Shown one piece after another: positions 19,381 to 32,412 of a stretch of 64,000 bases of DNA. Source of the stretch: Calvatia gigantea (Eukaryota > Basidiomycota > Agaricomycetes > Agaricales > Lycoperdaceae). The notes beneath the pieces were generated by a model, which did not search any database, was not told the origin of the DNA, and was given only the letters and a program-made list of their open reading frames with translations. The DNA is taken from NCBI GenBank assembly GCA_025093985.1, contig JACAAK010000008.1, forward strand, positions 1 to 64,000. The letters are read 5' to 3'. Numbering within the stretch: the stretch's first letter is position 1; each line of letters starts with the position of its first letter. The translations under genes and the position numbers were made by a program.

Positions 19381-22010
19381 ATGCCACGGCCAAACAAGGT
19401 GACGTCGTCCCGGTCTACGCCGCGCCCTTCCACACGCTCGCAGCAGCTATCACCACCAATAAACAAACCCAGCCTACTCGTTACCCTCAAGAACCCATCA
19501 ACAACCGCCTCCAGCAGTAAGGGAGAAGTCAGCGACAACGACAATGACAGTGTCTGCTCGTCATCAAAATCTTCCGATGTCGTCCTTGCACGATCCTCCG
19601 CGACAAAGGTTAAAGCGAAAGATGATACTGGTGTCGTCAAGGCACCATGGCGTCACCCAGACGAACTCGATTACTTCCGACCATACGACTGGTCCGAGGA
19701 CAAAATCATCTCTCAACTCCGCTCCGTGGTTTTCACTGTCCCTCCCCCTGTCTTCGGCAAACAGTCTTTCATCGAAATCACCCTCTACGAAGGCGGCGAC
19801 TTCGACAAACCCAAACCTGTCAAGGTTCCGCGGGGTTATCGCGTCCCTTTGATGTTTGTTGCCAAATTTCAATGGGCAAGCCTAAAACTCGTCCTCACCA
19901 GTGCTCAGCGCGAGAAAGAGTGGTCCGATTACAAGTTTGACATTCTCCACCTCTCTCGTCTCTGCCAACGCTTTTTTTCCAAGGCGCAGGCCGCTTGCGA
20001 TATCGCTGTAGTCGAAGCTCCCCCTGTGAAGACCAGAGCGCCCGGGTCTCAACTAGCACCGGGAGCAATGACCCGCAAATGGCGGTGTCCTACCTTTGAT
20101 CGTGCACTTGCTCGGTACAATAAAAACTGGCTTATCAGCAGGGAGGAGTTTCTGAGGGACTTCTATATCGAATTTGAAGATGAAGAGTATGCTAAGGATG
20201 TTCTGAAAATCGGTACGTCTCTCCCTCTACTCCCCTGCAATAAAACTTATTCAGCTCAACCCTCCATCGCTGCTCCCTCATCCCCCTCCCCCAATATTGT
20301 AATCATAAATTTTATTTCAGATTGGTCGCGCTGGGCTCTCAAGGGTCACAAGGGTTTCAAGCTCTCACAGGACGAGCTTCGATATGGTATCGATGGGCGC
20401 ATGATCACGCGCGGTTTGAAAAGGGTTGACAACGGGGATTGGGTCTGGTTGGATGATTATGTGATCAAACAGGAAGAAGTTGCCGTCGCAGTGGGACCAG
20501 TTACGCAGCAGGTCACAATTATGGACTCTTCAGCGGATAAGTCTAGTGCACAAACTAACGACGCACAAACCCAATCCGTCCCTGTCGTCCCTCTGCCATT
20601 ACAAAACGGACGTTCGAGTTTGCATTCCAATACACAAGTATCTCCCATACCAACACCTTTAGCCGCACCAATCATTGAACAACATGCAAACGAAGCAGTC
20701 ACCACTCCACAGCGTATGCCTGTGGTCGACACGTCCAACCAGGCAGTTTCGAATGTGCGCCTTGATACTTGTTTCGAGTGCCTTCATTCTAATGTCACCT
20801 TTTTAGCAGGAAATGGCAAGTGGTGTTACGAAGGAGCCTTTACCTGAGCGGAATATGGTGCGCCGATCGCCGACGAGATTAAGACTAAATGCTGAGCAGT
20901 TTTTTAGTCCCATTCCCCTCTCAGCAGTATATCAACATCCGTTTCACCGAGTACACCTCCACCCAGTGTTGCGGAACCTCGCCCTGATGGCGTTGAGCTG
21001 TCGGTCAGCCATCCGAGAACTCCCACACGGAGCCCCGGATCTGGTGGACTGCAGTCGAATACCACACCGAGTCCGAAACATTCGCCGCTGTCCTTGTCCG
21101 CCCCCTTGACCATCATCATCCCACCCTCCAAAACATCCCGCCAAACGTCCCCTAACCGCCAGGAATCAGCCGCGATCGGTTCCGCCGCCCCTTCCGAGGT
21201 TACACAACCGCCCAAGTCACCTTCTGCAGTTTCCAGTCCGGAGAGAAGACCATCCAGTCTTGGACCAGCGTCCGAGGCGGGAGTCTCCCAACCGACTCAG
21301 CCAGGTACCAGCGATCGTGGTCGAGATCTCACACACGAAAGGGATTCGGAGGGGTCAAAAGCAAGCCCAGAAGCAAGTCAAGCGACTGAAGGAAGGCACT
21401 CTCCTACTTCCATTGACTCAACCCCAACCCCGAGCCCGGTGATTATGCCACGGCACTTGGATGGGTCAAGTCGACCAACATCTGTTCCTGCGATTCCTAA
21501 CACAGCACGTAGTCCGCGCGCGACTGTTCCTCAAGTCTCACGCACCACCTCCGAATCGCCCTCTCTCTTCGATTCTGTATCCTGGCCACAAGCGGCACTC
21601 CAAGAGTAAGCTGAACTTCACATTATTATTCGGTACTCATGTTTCTTTCGATTCAGTGTCAAGCCACCAATCATGAATACCACATCGTCCCAACTAACTC
21701 CCTATTGGCTTCCCCCTTGTCCCCAACCACTAACAAACCAGGATATCCCAAGTACGCCTAACCCATCTGGGTCACACCTCTTTGACTGACATCATTACCT
21801 TAGCAGTCCGAACCAACGGACTGGACTCTCCTATTTTTATGAGCCCTCTCCTACCACCAGCGAACGTGTCACGTTCTTCGTCATTGGACGAGATCCCTGG
21901 GTTGGGGGAGCTTTCGTCTCGGCGTCCATTGACTCTTACATCTCCGTTCGTGGGTCCTTTAATGTCTCAAAAAGACACTGAGGCCTCGAGCTGGAACATG
22001 TCGGACCAAA
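19381..22010 (+). CDS. Ser/Pro-rich protein of unknown family, copy broken at its 3' end
   Basis: The ATG at 19381 opens an exon (MPRPNKVTSS...) with a folded-looking part (WRHPDELDYFRPYDWSEDKI, later WRCPTFDRALARYNKNW). An intron follows at about 20213-20319, then an exon with WALKGHKGFKLSQDELRYGIDG and a Ser/Pro/Thr-rich disordered stretch through 21609 and, after another intron, to about 22010 (PIFMSPLLPPANVS, SSLDEIPGLGEL). The frame is lost at 22011 where repeat A starts again. The missing C-terminal part is probably the coiled-coil segment at 26011-26792. I cannot name the family; the repeated W/DW motifs suggest a basidiomycete-specific regulatory or scaffold protein, but that is only an impression. 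Confidence 0.55.
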
Positions 22011-25000
22011 AGGGCATTGATTGCACACGCAAATGTGGGAGGGATGCTAGAGAAAAGGTGTGTCTGAAAGGGGAACGAGTAATGCTGCATAGATCGTCCT
22101 ACCTAGTCCGTGTCCGTTGATAATAGAAACGCAACACGTAACACAATAACTCACTCTTGCGGGGCAGCCCAGTGCTTGAACCACGCAACGAGGCGGAGGA
22201 TCAGGCCATGCACGGATGTTATATCTGCCATAACCCTTCAATTGTGACCTTAGACATGGCCTCCAATTTCTTGAGGATGTTTCTGGAACGGCTAGCAACG
22301 TTGTCGGCTGTCGTGGTGAGTGTCAAGGACGCATGAGATGCAATGCACGTGATTTAGACTTATCAACGCCATTCGATCCAAATCATCAGTCTCGCCCAAA
22401 ATTTTGCCTCACAATTGTATATAAATATGGACGTTGAAATGTCAGTTAGCTAATGAGTCGGAAGGAATATACTATCTCATTACAGTTATTACCATGCCAC
22501 CTAAGCGACCGGAATTATCGGGCATTCTCCCCAGGCCACCCCCTTTTATGCGAATGCAAGCACGCATGCAACCTTCGATGCCCAGTGCTGGAAACTTGGA
22601 TGAATGCCTAACACCTCGCACAATAATGCTAGGAACCGGAACTCTGAATCGTCGTGTCAGGAGGCGTAACCAACCCCACTCCCACTCCATACTTCACACC
22701 AGTAGGCAGCAGCCAGCCAGCCAGAGTTGAACCAATTTTGGGGAGACGGCAGGTTTACGAGCATTGGATTTCGCAGTGTTCGCAGTGCCAGTGGCCAGAG
22801 CATTGGTAACATTAGTTGAGGAGTGGAGATGAGCGATGAGTGGGTAGGAAGTTCTTGTGCACAGGCCGACAAACTGCGGTCCTATGGTTTGGATCACGCA
22901 TTGCATTCGGGACACGCTGCAGAATACAAGCAGGAGCGCTCGGGGCGGGAGGGTGCGCTGTTCTCCAGGGTGGTGGTGACCATAGGAAGAGTTGAAGATT
23001 TCAGGAGCTCAAATTCGGCTCGCACACTGGCAAGCCAAGATATGACTTCGCGCCAATGAAAAACATTTGCTGTGCACCTTTGGGATTAACTAAAGGAGGA
23101 CATTACGACGGCACATAAATCGCACCTAGAACTGAAGGCATATGCAACAATCGTCGTTTGATCACTGACCGAACTCATGCAGGAAACGCTAAAGCTAGAG
23201 CCCTCCGAGTTCTTCGCAACAGTGAAACTGGGATCCGAGAGCGAGAGTAAGTTTCTCAGCAAGGGGATGAAGACCCAACGCACCGCAGTTGAGGCTGGTT
23301 GGACCCAGCAGAGTCGTTAGAGACTGTCAATCAAGTTCTTTTTCAGATAACGTACAAAGAAAGGGGTGTTTTTATCAATATCCATTGACAGTGGCATCTT
23401 CCACTGTGGGACGTTACGAAAATTAAATAGAAGGCGACCAGGCAAGACCCAAGATATGGTAACATATGAGAATCACTTCCTCAAACGGAGTTAAGGACCT
23501 CACTAGAGCTAACGTCTTTTTCGCCGACACTGGCGCTCGTCCGCGACGAGACCGGACTGTGCTCGGAAAAAATGCCAGAGGACGTTCTTTACGGACGTGT
23601 CAAAGTTAACGTACCACGTGATAGCAGCGCTGGGCGTAACGAAGTTGGATCCATGATCATGGATGCCAGGGAAGAGGGTGCGGGCCGGTACCCTTCACCA
23701 AGAGGAGGAAATGATGAAGCCCGATGACCCGATTTCAAGAAGTCCATTTCGTAGTCCACCTCAGCTTATCTCGTAGAATCTCACATGATAGTGTGTTTTA
23801 GCGACAAGGAAGCGACCTCACAAATGCTTGGGTTATTCAGCGGTGAAAGCAGAGGGCTTGGCTCGGATCATGCACAAATGTATATGAGGCCCACCTCCAC
23901 GAAGGCGGTCGACTAGAACGGGTTGACATGGCTCGTCTCTTTCTTGCTCTACTCTCTGCTACCGTTGGTATTGCCAACGTCGGTGCTCATGGCTACCTAG
24001 CCTCTTTGACGACGAACGCCGCCACCTATCCCGGCTGGGCCCCTTTCACCGATCCGTGAGCGTATACGGCGAGGAAGATGTAGATATGGCGAGCTAATTA
24101 TGCGCTAGATACCTCAACCCTGTTCCAGTCCGCGTTGAGAGAATAATACTCGACAATGGTCCCGTCACTGATGTTGCTTCCCGTGTAAGGATCGACTTTG
24201 TTGAATCACGTCGGTGTGCACCTGATCGGCTACTACAGGACCTCACCTGCAACAAGGGCGGCAATGTCCCAACGACAATGTTCGCTGACGTGACCGCCGG
24301 AACCAAGGTCAAGTGTGAGTTGAATCTTATATCACACCTTATGGTGGGACGTAACAAGGCACGGAAAAGTCCAGTGGGATCAGTGGGGCAGCTCACACTC
24401 TGGACCAGTGATGACTTACATGGCCAAGTGCACGAACGGCTGTTCCAACTTCAAGGGAGATACCGGAAGCCCCTGGTTTAAGATTGACCACTCTGGCTAC
24501 GACCCCAAACTCTCTCCTCCCTGGGCATCAGTGAGTCCCAGAATACCAGTACGAAGATTGAGTGCTGGACAACCACATCGTTTTCAGGATCGCTTGGCTG
24601 CGCAAGGTGCTAGCTGGATGGTTACAATTCCAAAGAGCATCGCTAACGGCGAATATCTTTTGATAAGTGGAATTCCCACACAGTCGGGGTTGATTGGTTG
24701 ATGGTGTGATCGGGTGTGCACAGGCATGAAATCTTGGGCTTGCACGTCGCCAGCACTGTTGGCGGTGCCCAATTCTACCCACATTGCGTGCAAGTGCGTG
24801 TTACTGGGGGCGGGTCTGCGACCCCGTCGGGCGTGGCGTTGCCGGGCGTGTACAAGCCTACAGAACCGTGAGCGCGAGCTGTCACTGGCCGGGTTTGCCT
24901 GGCTGATCTTTGTCCACGTATGCAGAGGCATTCTGACGCAATTGTGGTGGTACAACCCCTCCAACACGTCTGCGACGTATACTATTCCTGGTGGACCTAC

Positions 25001-26010
25001 CTGGCAAGGATAAAGAAATGAAGGTAGAAGGTACTGTAGTTTGATGATAAGCGGAATCAGTTTTCTATGGCTGCCCAGATATTGGCGTGGTGTCGGTAGA
25101 GATGTAACTATTGGACCTGTCCAAGCGCCATCGATGGCACTGAGAGAAAACATTGGGTTGATTATGCGTGACAAATTTTGAGACACCGTATCTATGTGAC
25201 CTGAACGGGGGATACGACGGAGGTGGGACAAGGGGGTGAACACCTGGACGATAAAGTCGTAAGGTTGGAGTCACCCTGGCTCCAGCAAACACTTGAGAAC
25301 TCTATCAAAAGTTAAGAAATACGAATAGATTGGGAAGAAAGGGCTCCGTGAAGCCGGGAGTGAGACTGGAGAGAGGATAAAATTGAATTGTTGGTGTTTG
25401 TTCTTTTTCTCGGATGATTACACAAGAACTCAACTTTCTCAGCGGCCACCACCACCGCCCTGCCTTACTCAACGGCTCTCTCGCTACACACTCCCCGGTT
25501 CTTCCCCCGATATCCCAAAGCTCCAGGTTTTATTACTCTTGCTTTCCATCGTCCCGGCCGGTGAGTTTTGACCAACCGCTCGCCTTTCGGCTTCACCCCG
25601 GCTTTGACCCGTCGTTGCGCTTCATCTCATTCTTCGCCTCATTAACCTTTTCACTATCCTTTCTTTCCAACCCCCTCGTCCCATCTGGAAGGAATCATTC
25701 GTGTTTGACGGTTCCAGATGCCACGGCCAAACAAGGTGACGTCGTCCCGGTCTACGCCGCGCCCTTCCACACGCTCGCAGCAGCTATCACCACCAATAAA
25801 CAAACCCAGCCTACTCGTTACCCTCAAGAACCCATCAACAACCGCCTCCAGCAGTAAGGGAGAAGTCAGCGACAACGACAATGACAGTGTCTGCTCGTCA
25901 TCAAAATCTTCCGATGTCGTCCTTGCACGATCCTCCGCGACAAAGGTTAAAGCGAAAGATGATACTGGTGTCGTCAAGGCACCATGGCGTCACCCAGACG
26001 AACTCGATTA
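22011..26010. repeat. Direct repeat A, copy 2
   Basis: It matches 15674-19673. The left join cuts into the Ser/Pro-rich gene after MSDQK. The right join, inside codons for DELDY, skips about 2.3 kb of that gene and lands in its coiled-coil part out of frame. Confidence 0.9.
23928..25013 (+). CDS. AA9 lytic polysaccharide monooxygenase, second copy
   Basis: This appears identical to 17591-18676, including the odd splice junction, so the two cannot be told apart by sequence. The identical flanks of 1-2 kb on each side mean it is either a very recent duplicate or an assembly repeat. Confidence 0.8.
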
Positions 26011-26792
26011 TAACTGGCTTAAACGACCTGTTGGAGATCGCGGCAGAGCAAGAACTTATACCTTCAGAGACGCTCAGGGGGCGGAGCAAGGCAAAGGCAA
26101 CACCACTCAGGGAGGATTCTCCTTTATATGCCCCAACACCCACTTCATCCGTGGCACAAACACCCGTCCGAACCCAAACGCACACCGAGTCGGGCGAGTT
26201 CATGCGGTTAGATGAAGAACTACGTCTTATGAAAGCAGAGGTGGCTCAACTGAAGGAACAAAAGTCAAGGGAGACCCCAATGGAACAAGATCAGGTGAAC
26301 ATGATGCGATCAGAGTTGGAGGCATTAAGGGAACAAGTTCGCACTCTCAAAGAGACGAAGACACCTTTATCACAACGTTCTGAGGTACAAGGAATGAGAG
26401 ACGAGATTCTGTCCCTCAGAAACGAAATACGCTCATACCAAAGCGACTCAAGGCGGTCATCAATCATCCCTTCCATCCCGTCGACGCCGAGCGTAAGCGT
26501 TAGATTCAACAATCACGGTGCAGTTTGCTTGAACCATCCCTTGGCACATCTGCTCGCGGCCGAACCTGGTCTGACTCCTACGATATTAAAAACGGCGCCC
26601 ACCGCTACACAATCCCAAACGGAAAGCGAAATATCGCACTCAACGCAGGCTAGCGGATTGGGCGACGGTGCTGACTCAATTGGGCAGCACCAGGTCCCTC
26701 CTGCAAGCCCCCGCTCCCCGGGGATATTCGACGACATACCTCTTCCAGTAAAATCGAAGAGGAAAGCACGCATGATCTTTTCCAGGAGTTAA
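25718..26792 (+). pseudogene. Ser/Pro-rich gene with internal loss; coiled-coil C-terminus
   Basis: The 5' part (25718-26010) equals 19381-19673. After the join, the 25718 frame runs into an unrelated tail and stops at 26215. The genuine coding frame of the second part is shifted: ITGLNDLLEIAAEQELIPSE, then a coiled coil (LDEELRLMKAEVAQLKEQ, RSELEALREQVRTLKE, GMRDEILSLRNEIRSYQ), a Ser/Pro stretch, and an end in SKRKARMIFSRS at 26792. The N-terminal and C-terminal parts therefore probably belong to one gene whose middle lies at 19674-22010. As assembled the copy is broken. Confidence 0.6.
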
Positions 26793-27957
26793 AAGGATGG
26801 CGCGACTTTCATTACCTCTCTTTCCTATCTTATGAGTGCGACACCAGTGGTCAGTATACATAGCTCAGTATATTTATTCCCTTCATTTCAGTAATGTATC
26901 AACGCGTGACATACTTCTGAACCGTCGCCACCAGATGTCCGACGAACGAGCCAAGCACATGGCCTACCGAACCTCAGAGGCGACCCAACCCAAAGTTCTA
27001 TTCCAAGCAAGGCCGCGCCGGCTTAAATAAATGAAAGAGCCAATTCGAGAGTCAATTTGTGGGGTTTACCAGGTGATTGAAAAAGAACGCTGGGAGTCGG
27101 CTACCAAACAAATTGCCGTTGGGAGCTCAGTTTCAACTGGCAAACACAAACCCTCACGTTAGATGAATTCGCTCGGCTGTGCCCTCGACCTTCTGACAGG
27201 GTGTGTGTAATTATTATTCGGCCACCAATCGGTGACCATCATCGGTTTAAAAGAACAAAGCTGAGGGAAAATAATTTAGAAGGCAATCTCCTTCTGCAGT
27301 CACGAATTTCAGACCCTGGCTCAATCGCAGCCTATTGTCCTTGACTTTTTTGACCGACCCTGCCTGGACTGGCCTGGCCAAAACGCAATAAAATGTTATT
27401 TCATAGAACGTGCTAGGATCAGTGATGAAGCGCAACAAAACCATATATTGCGAATATGTCCTCAAAATTAAATGCCTCATTCCCTCCAACATCTCCTTTC
27501 GATTCGCCGTGCCCATGAGGACCCATAATCGGACCGTTTTACGAACGTTCACGTGCGCTACCTATTTGAACGATAACCCGAAAAAGCTTTGGGGTGGAAA
27601 CTCGATGGCCTATCTCGTTTGCGGGCTCAATGGTTTATGGGGTCCGCTTGTAGAACTACGCCAGCCTTGCAAATGGGCTGAAAGAACCCGAATTTCTGAT
27701 GCAGAGAAGGCCAGCATTCTCCTTTTAGCCGAAAGTATCCCAAGAACCGGATAACAGCCCAAGTTTCATGCAATATTGAGATATTCATGAGGCTTGCCAG
27801 AGCTTGAGTGACAGTTAAGACTACAAACATCCCATAGGGCCCAGCACTCGGCCATAGCGTTCCTAAGTGATCATGCGCAAGCACTAACTCGATAGCGGGC
27901 AATGGTAGGTTCCCCCAGTGTACGACACTGGTAGCTCTTTGGATTCCGGCAATACCC
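26078..27957. repeat. Direct repeat B, copy 1 (about 1.9 kb)
   Basis: It matches 32413-34292 at an offset of 6,335, with rare substitutions (for example one base in ATATGCCCCAAC). Just past the end the two copies stay recognisably related but with several small indels (TACGCCTT and GAACC blocks), a frayed edge. Besides the coiled-coil exon it holds mostly intergenic DNA (26793-27620). Confidence 0.85.
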
Positions 27958-27998
27958 AGCAAATAACTATCGGGGTTGAATACGCCTTCCCGAACCAT
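27627..27998 (-). CDS. Possible membrane-protein exon, unknown
   Basis: A 123-codon frame reads MVREGVFNPDSYLLGIAG... with a hydrophobic segment (GMFVVLTVTQALASLMN) that could span a membrane. It may be one exon of a larger gene; no partner exon was found nearby. A shortened version is in repeat B copy 2 (33962-34237). Low confidence. Confidence 0.25.
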   Translation of the reverse strand: MVREGVFNPDSYLLGIAGIQRATSVVHWGNLPLPAIELVLAHDHLGTLWPSAGPYGMFVVLTVTQALASLMNISILHETWAVIRFLGYFRLKGECWPSLHQKFGFFQPICKAGVVLQADPINH

Positions 27999-28020
27999 GG
28001 CAAGGAAACAGAGTGCTCAA

Positions 28021-31000
28021 ACCTGTGCCACTGTAGCACACCTTACCATCCCACAACCACCAACACGCACACGATACAACTCGTGGGAGCATATGTAGGG
28101 TGGCACAACACAGGTATAATTACCATGCATATGATTTCATAGCGGGCTCACAGCGGAGGTTGCCACGAACCAGTGTGGCATTATCATGATTCCTATACCA
28201 ATACTTTTCGGTGAACGAACAAGTTCACAGTCATTCTGCGAACGCATCGGCTGCCTAAAATTTAAGACTACTCCTGTGACAAACAAATTGATAGACATTT
28301 AACGGCAGTTTTCAGTTGATTAGGCCACCCGGAAAAAAATCGCTGATTGGTGCCAAAAGAAAGGCAGTAGCGGCACTCCCAAACCATTCCGCACAAACGG
28401 GACTCAATTCTTCTGTGTCCCTAAGATGAAATAAAGTAGATAATACACTATAAGTTTGAAGTCCGACGCGAATGAAACAATGTATCCACTAATGAACTCA
28501 GTGCTTCTGGTTGCGATTCATCGGTCCGTCCCCTCGAAGCATGGCAGACACAAACCCACGCAATTTCTGTAAATATTTTAGTAACGGTGCGATCCCAGCG
28601 CCCTCTTTCAGAGTCAGGGTGTCCCAAGTAGTCCCCCCTGGAAGATGTTTGTGTCAAATGTGCTGGTGTAGCCCCTTTAGACAAAGATCGTCTAGAAGAA
28701 TAAAAATAAAATGTGAGTTAAGAAGAGGCGCCGCCGCTCCGATATCAACGCAAGGTCGGCCAAGAAACAATCGGGGAATATCAGCGGTTTCCGGGTTTGG
28801 GTAACTTGGGGGTGACCCTTAAAGGACCTATTGCTGGAAGCGGTTTTGACGGTTTGACTGCCGAAGAAAGGAATCGTGGGAACATAAAACAAACAATGTC
28901 AAGCAAGATATACCTGCAACAGTGAATACTCCGATGCTTGTCCCAACTCCAGAGCCGACTCTGGAATCCATGGAGATCAATTGGGATAATATTAATATCG
29001 CTTGACATGCATTGGGAATGGTCATGTGGTGTGGTACTCTACCCATGTGTTTGTGAGGATGTGGTGTACACTGATGGAAGGTGTGGGGAATTCGCATGCA
29101 CACATAATGTCATGAATGGTTCCTCCGTTTCGTTCGCCCCGGCTAGGTGCGGTTCACTTCCCTGCGTTTATCTCTTTTTTTTTGGTCACTCCTTCACTTC
29201 ACGTTCCTCATGTCCCTCCCAGTCATTCCCAGCGCTTCCGTTAACAGCGCTGGCGCAACTTCTTCAACATCAGATCCTCGCACGGACGCCTCGTTGGCAG
29301 CAGATGGAGATGACGATGAGCTTCCCACACCAACCACCTCAGAGATCGCACCTGTCGACGGCACAATTCCGTCTTGGAAGCCCATCTACAACGTCCACTC
29401 GCCTCCGGATGTGAAGCGACCGTATAAGCCTGAGGAAGCTCTGGAGGATATACCGGGTGTAAGCTATGCGTTGGAAATCTTCTTGTCGTCTCACATGTTG
29501 GAGTCGGAAGAATATTGTCATAAGATGGACGAACCGAAGTACGTAGCTGTTGTGTATGAGCACTTCAAGCTCTAACTTTTCCTCCAGGGAACGTTTATAT
29601 TTCGCCACCGGCTACGGTCTCATACAATGCGTGAAAGCTCTCATGTCGTACGAAGACGATGTATGTATTCTCTTTTCCTATCTTCCTTCCTTAAACGGAC
29701 GGTCTACTCCAGGACCTTCTGGCGGGTATCAACCACACGAAACATGGCAACTATATCGCTAGCCAGCATCGCAAGAAGCAGGCTTTCCTTGGTTCTCGTC
29801 TGGCCGGATACGTTGTTTCTCATCTCAGCTCTGGTGTCAGTCATATCAGATCGATGACTCCCGTGGAGCGACATGCGGAGCTTGTCTACGCTGAGAGCCT
29901 TTTCGAGAAGGTGAGCATTCTCTTAACCCATGCTCTCCCGACCTCAGATCATCTGTCAAACGTCAGGCGTTACTTGGAATCGTTTACTCGGGTGATTGGC
30001 TCGCCTTCATCAAAGAAGCGTAAGAGATACATTTCTGCGCAGCGCATACCTACTCAACCCCATACAGACTAAACATGCGCACGACAATTGGAGTTTATCG
30101 ACAATTGGGCCAATTCCTTGATTCTGTTGACGCTGAGGCATCCGCGCGCGGTGAAGGACCCATCGACAAGACAATCGATCCCCACTTCCGTTCGGGTGTG
30201 TATCTGGGCGTTGGGATGAGCCACATCATCCTAAGCTTAATGCCTGGGAAGCTAATGACACTGGTTGAGTTGTTTGGATACCATGGAGACCGTAAGGCCG
30301 GTTTAGAAGCGCTCATGAAGGCTGGTGGGTGGACTGATGAAGAGGAAGAACCGGAGATATCTGCCAGTATGTGAACGGAATTTCCCTTGATATCAGTATT
30401 ACCAACACAATCTAGGGCAAGAGGGCGTCCGACGAACCATTTGCGACATGGCTCTACTCATATTCCACCTCATTCTGTCAAGCTTTACCTTTGATGGTGT
30501 TAATATCATTATTGCTGATAAAATTCTCAAATGGAACCTGAAGCGATACCCGAACGGTGCGTAGCCTTTGTTGCCCGTTTAGCTCATATTAACTTGACAC
30601 AGGTGTTTTCTTTTTGTTTGGCGCTGGACGCCTCGCCCTGTGTCAATCGCAGCCTGCCAAAGCCGTCTACTACTATACCAAGGCTATGGAATCACAAAAA
30701 CAATACCGGAATCTACACCACATATCCTTCTGGGAGATGGCTATCGCCAACCTAGCATTATGGGATATACCCACTAGCCTGAAATGCTGGACGACCCTAA
30801 GGGCTGAAGCCACCGTACGTAAAGCCCAATAAACTCGAGCCGGCTGCTGATGCTGTAAATACCTCAGTGGTCCAAAGCTATCTACACCTATGGAATGTCT
30901 GTCTGTCTGCTGGAAAATGGGGACGACACCCAGAAGAGAGAAGCGGCTAAGCTCTTGGAGAAAGTTCCCGAGTTACGGCAAAGGATTGCAGGGAAGTCGA

Positions 31001-31817
31001 TTCCTCTTGAGGTAAGCGACTATCGTTTTTTCCTCAAACGGACCTTTCGACGTTCTTCATTGTTTGTATAGAAATTTGTAGCCCGAAAAGCTCGCAAGTT
31101 CTCACAACAGGGGAACCGACTTGCTCTTCCTGCCCTTGAGCTCGCATATATCTTCCTCGGCATCGCACATGCTCCTCGAGACGTCATTATCAATAGAATG
31201 GTACCCGAGATTGAAAAGGTACTGACAAAGCTTGATGCGTGCAAATCGAACCCGAAGACCTACGAAGGAGGTCATGGGTACTGGGACGATTATTGTCTAG
31301 CTCAGTTCTTGAAGGGCGTCTGCTTGCGCTATGTTGCCTACCCTGTGTGTAACATCCCATTCCTTCCACTACTGTCTCACTAAGTATTTTGGTAAAGGAT
31401 CCGGATGCTGTCCTTGACCCAAATGAAGTTGTAACACTCGTGAAAACTCAAGCGGAGACAGGTTCCGAAGAAGCATTCCGACTGGTTCTTAAGAATGGTC
31501 CCAAAATTGAGCTTGATCACCATCTCGTATATCACACTCGTTAGTGCAAGCTGGTGTATCTCGTCTTGTCCTCAGCTGACTTCGGGGTTGGGACCGTAGA
31601 TTACGAACTGGGAAGATTGCTGGCATGTCAGGACAACCACGACGTCGCTCGAAACGAGTTCGAACTGGTCATATCAGGGAAGCACTTGGAGGTCGGGCCA
31701 TCCGGCAGAAAGGTGCGATACCCCCCACGTTTACTTCGACCATCGCTGACCTGCCCTTTGACAGGGTAAATATAGCATGGAAGTGCGTTATACCGTAATC
31801 ATACCCTGACGAAATTC
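28021..31817. repeat. Direct repeat C, copy 1 (about 3.8 kb)
   Basis: It matches 37242-41038 at an offset of 9,221-9,222, with a few single-base indels. It holds about 1.2 kb of non-coding DNA (28021-29209) and the Iml2/TTC39 gene without its last exon. Minus-strand frames at 28781-29103 have hydrophobic stretches but no support as a gene. Confidence 0.88.
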
Positions 31818-31895
31818 TGCTAATTGCCTTTCAAGAACGCCCTCCATATGAGATGCCATGCAGCTCTGGTCGCCCTTCATCAGAAACGCCTTTGA
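29210..31895 (+). CDS. Iml2/TTC39 family tetratricopeptide protein
   Basis: ATG 29210 starts MSLPVIPSAS. A low-complexity acidic stretch leads into KPEEALEDIPGVSYALEIFLSSHM. Later exons give ERLYFATGYGLIQCVKALMS, the family signature VGMSHIILSLMPGKLMTLVELFG followed by YHGDRKAGLEAL, then TPR-like exons (GAGRLALCQSQPAKAVYYYT, HISFWEMAIANLALWD, PALELAYIFLGIAHAPRD, GYWDDYCLAQFLKGVCLRY). The last exon ends VALHQKRL with TGA at 31893-31895. About ten short introns interrupt it. In yeast, Iml2 acts in clearing inclusion bodies with lipid-droplet links; human TTC39 is related. This is the only copy with the final exon attached. Family assignment is good; exact exon borders are approximate. Confidence 0.8.
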
Positions 31896-32412
31896 TTTCA
31901 CCCTACTCACCATAGATATCATGTGCTCTGTTACTCATTGACGGCTTGATCTATTTCCTCTACATAGTTGAATCTCTTTCGAATTTTACTTCATAATGAG
32001 GCAGAATTTCCTAACTACGGACACATCTACAGCTCTGTAACATTTCGCTTCCCCGGATAACCAAATCGGGTTCATCCTTACTTCAGACCGAGTCTTGTAT
32101 TTTTGCAGTTTGGGCGTTATTAATTGAAGTCCAGAGTGCTCTTGAGCTAGAGCGCAACGTCAGGTTGCCGCAATAACCCGTCGTATATACGTGGCTAAAC
32201 CCATGACACGCAGCTCAATAATAGCCAAATTAACTTCTCAACACCGCAGCTTCGTCTTGGTCAGAGCTTCTGGCATAATCCAGGATATAGCATGACGAAA
32301 CCGAACTTAAGGCAACCCCACCATACCAAGCACTCGGCTTTTCATCCCAGTTAGAGCACCCGGACTCTTGTCATACTATTTCCCTGGGCTGAGTTAACTC
32401 TCAGAGAGCGAT
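31754..32412. repeat. Direct repeat D, copy 1 (about 660 bp)
   Basis: It matches 43438-44096 at an offset of 11,684; the part from about 32023 also recurs at 34851-35240. It contains the last Iml2 exon and downstream non-coding DNA. At 32413 it joins repeat B copy 2; at 44097 the other copy continues into different sequence. Confidence 0.85.

Larger units (their letters stand above)
15674..19673. repeat. Direct repeat A, copy 1 (about 4.0 kb)
   Basis: It matches 22011-26010 at a constant offset of 6,337 with no difference noticed. It carries the LPMO gene and the 5' end of the Ser/Pro-rich gene. Within it, 15731-17590 and 18677-19380 are mainly intergenic; a TATATAAATA box lies near 16081. 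Confidence 0.9.

Noticed and set aside
19077..19520. ORF of 147 codons at the 5' end of the Ser/Pro-rich gene
   Set aside because: It overlaps the ATG 19381 frame and reads pyrimidine-rich leader sequence; the 19381 frame continues across a good intron.
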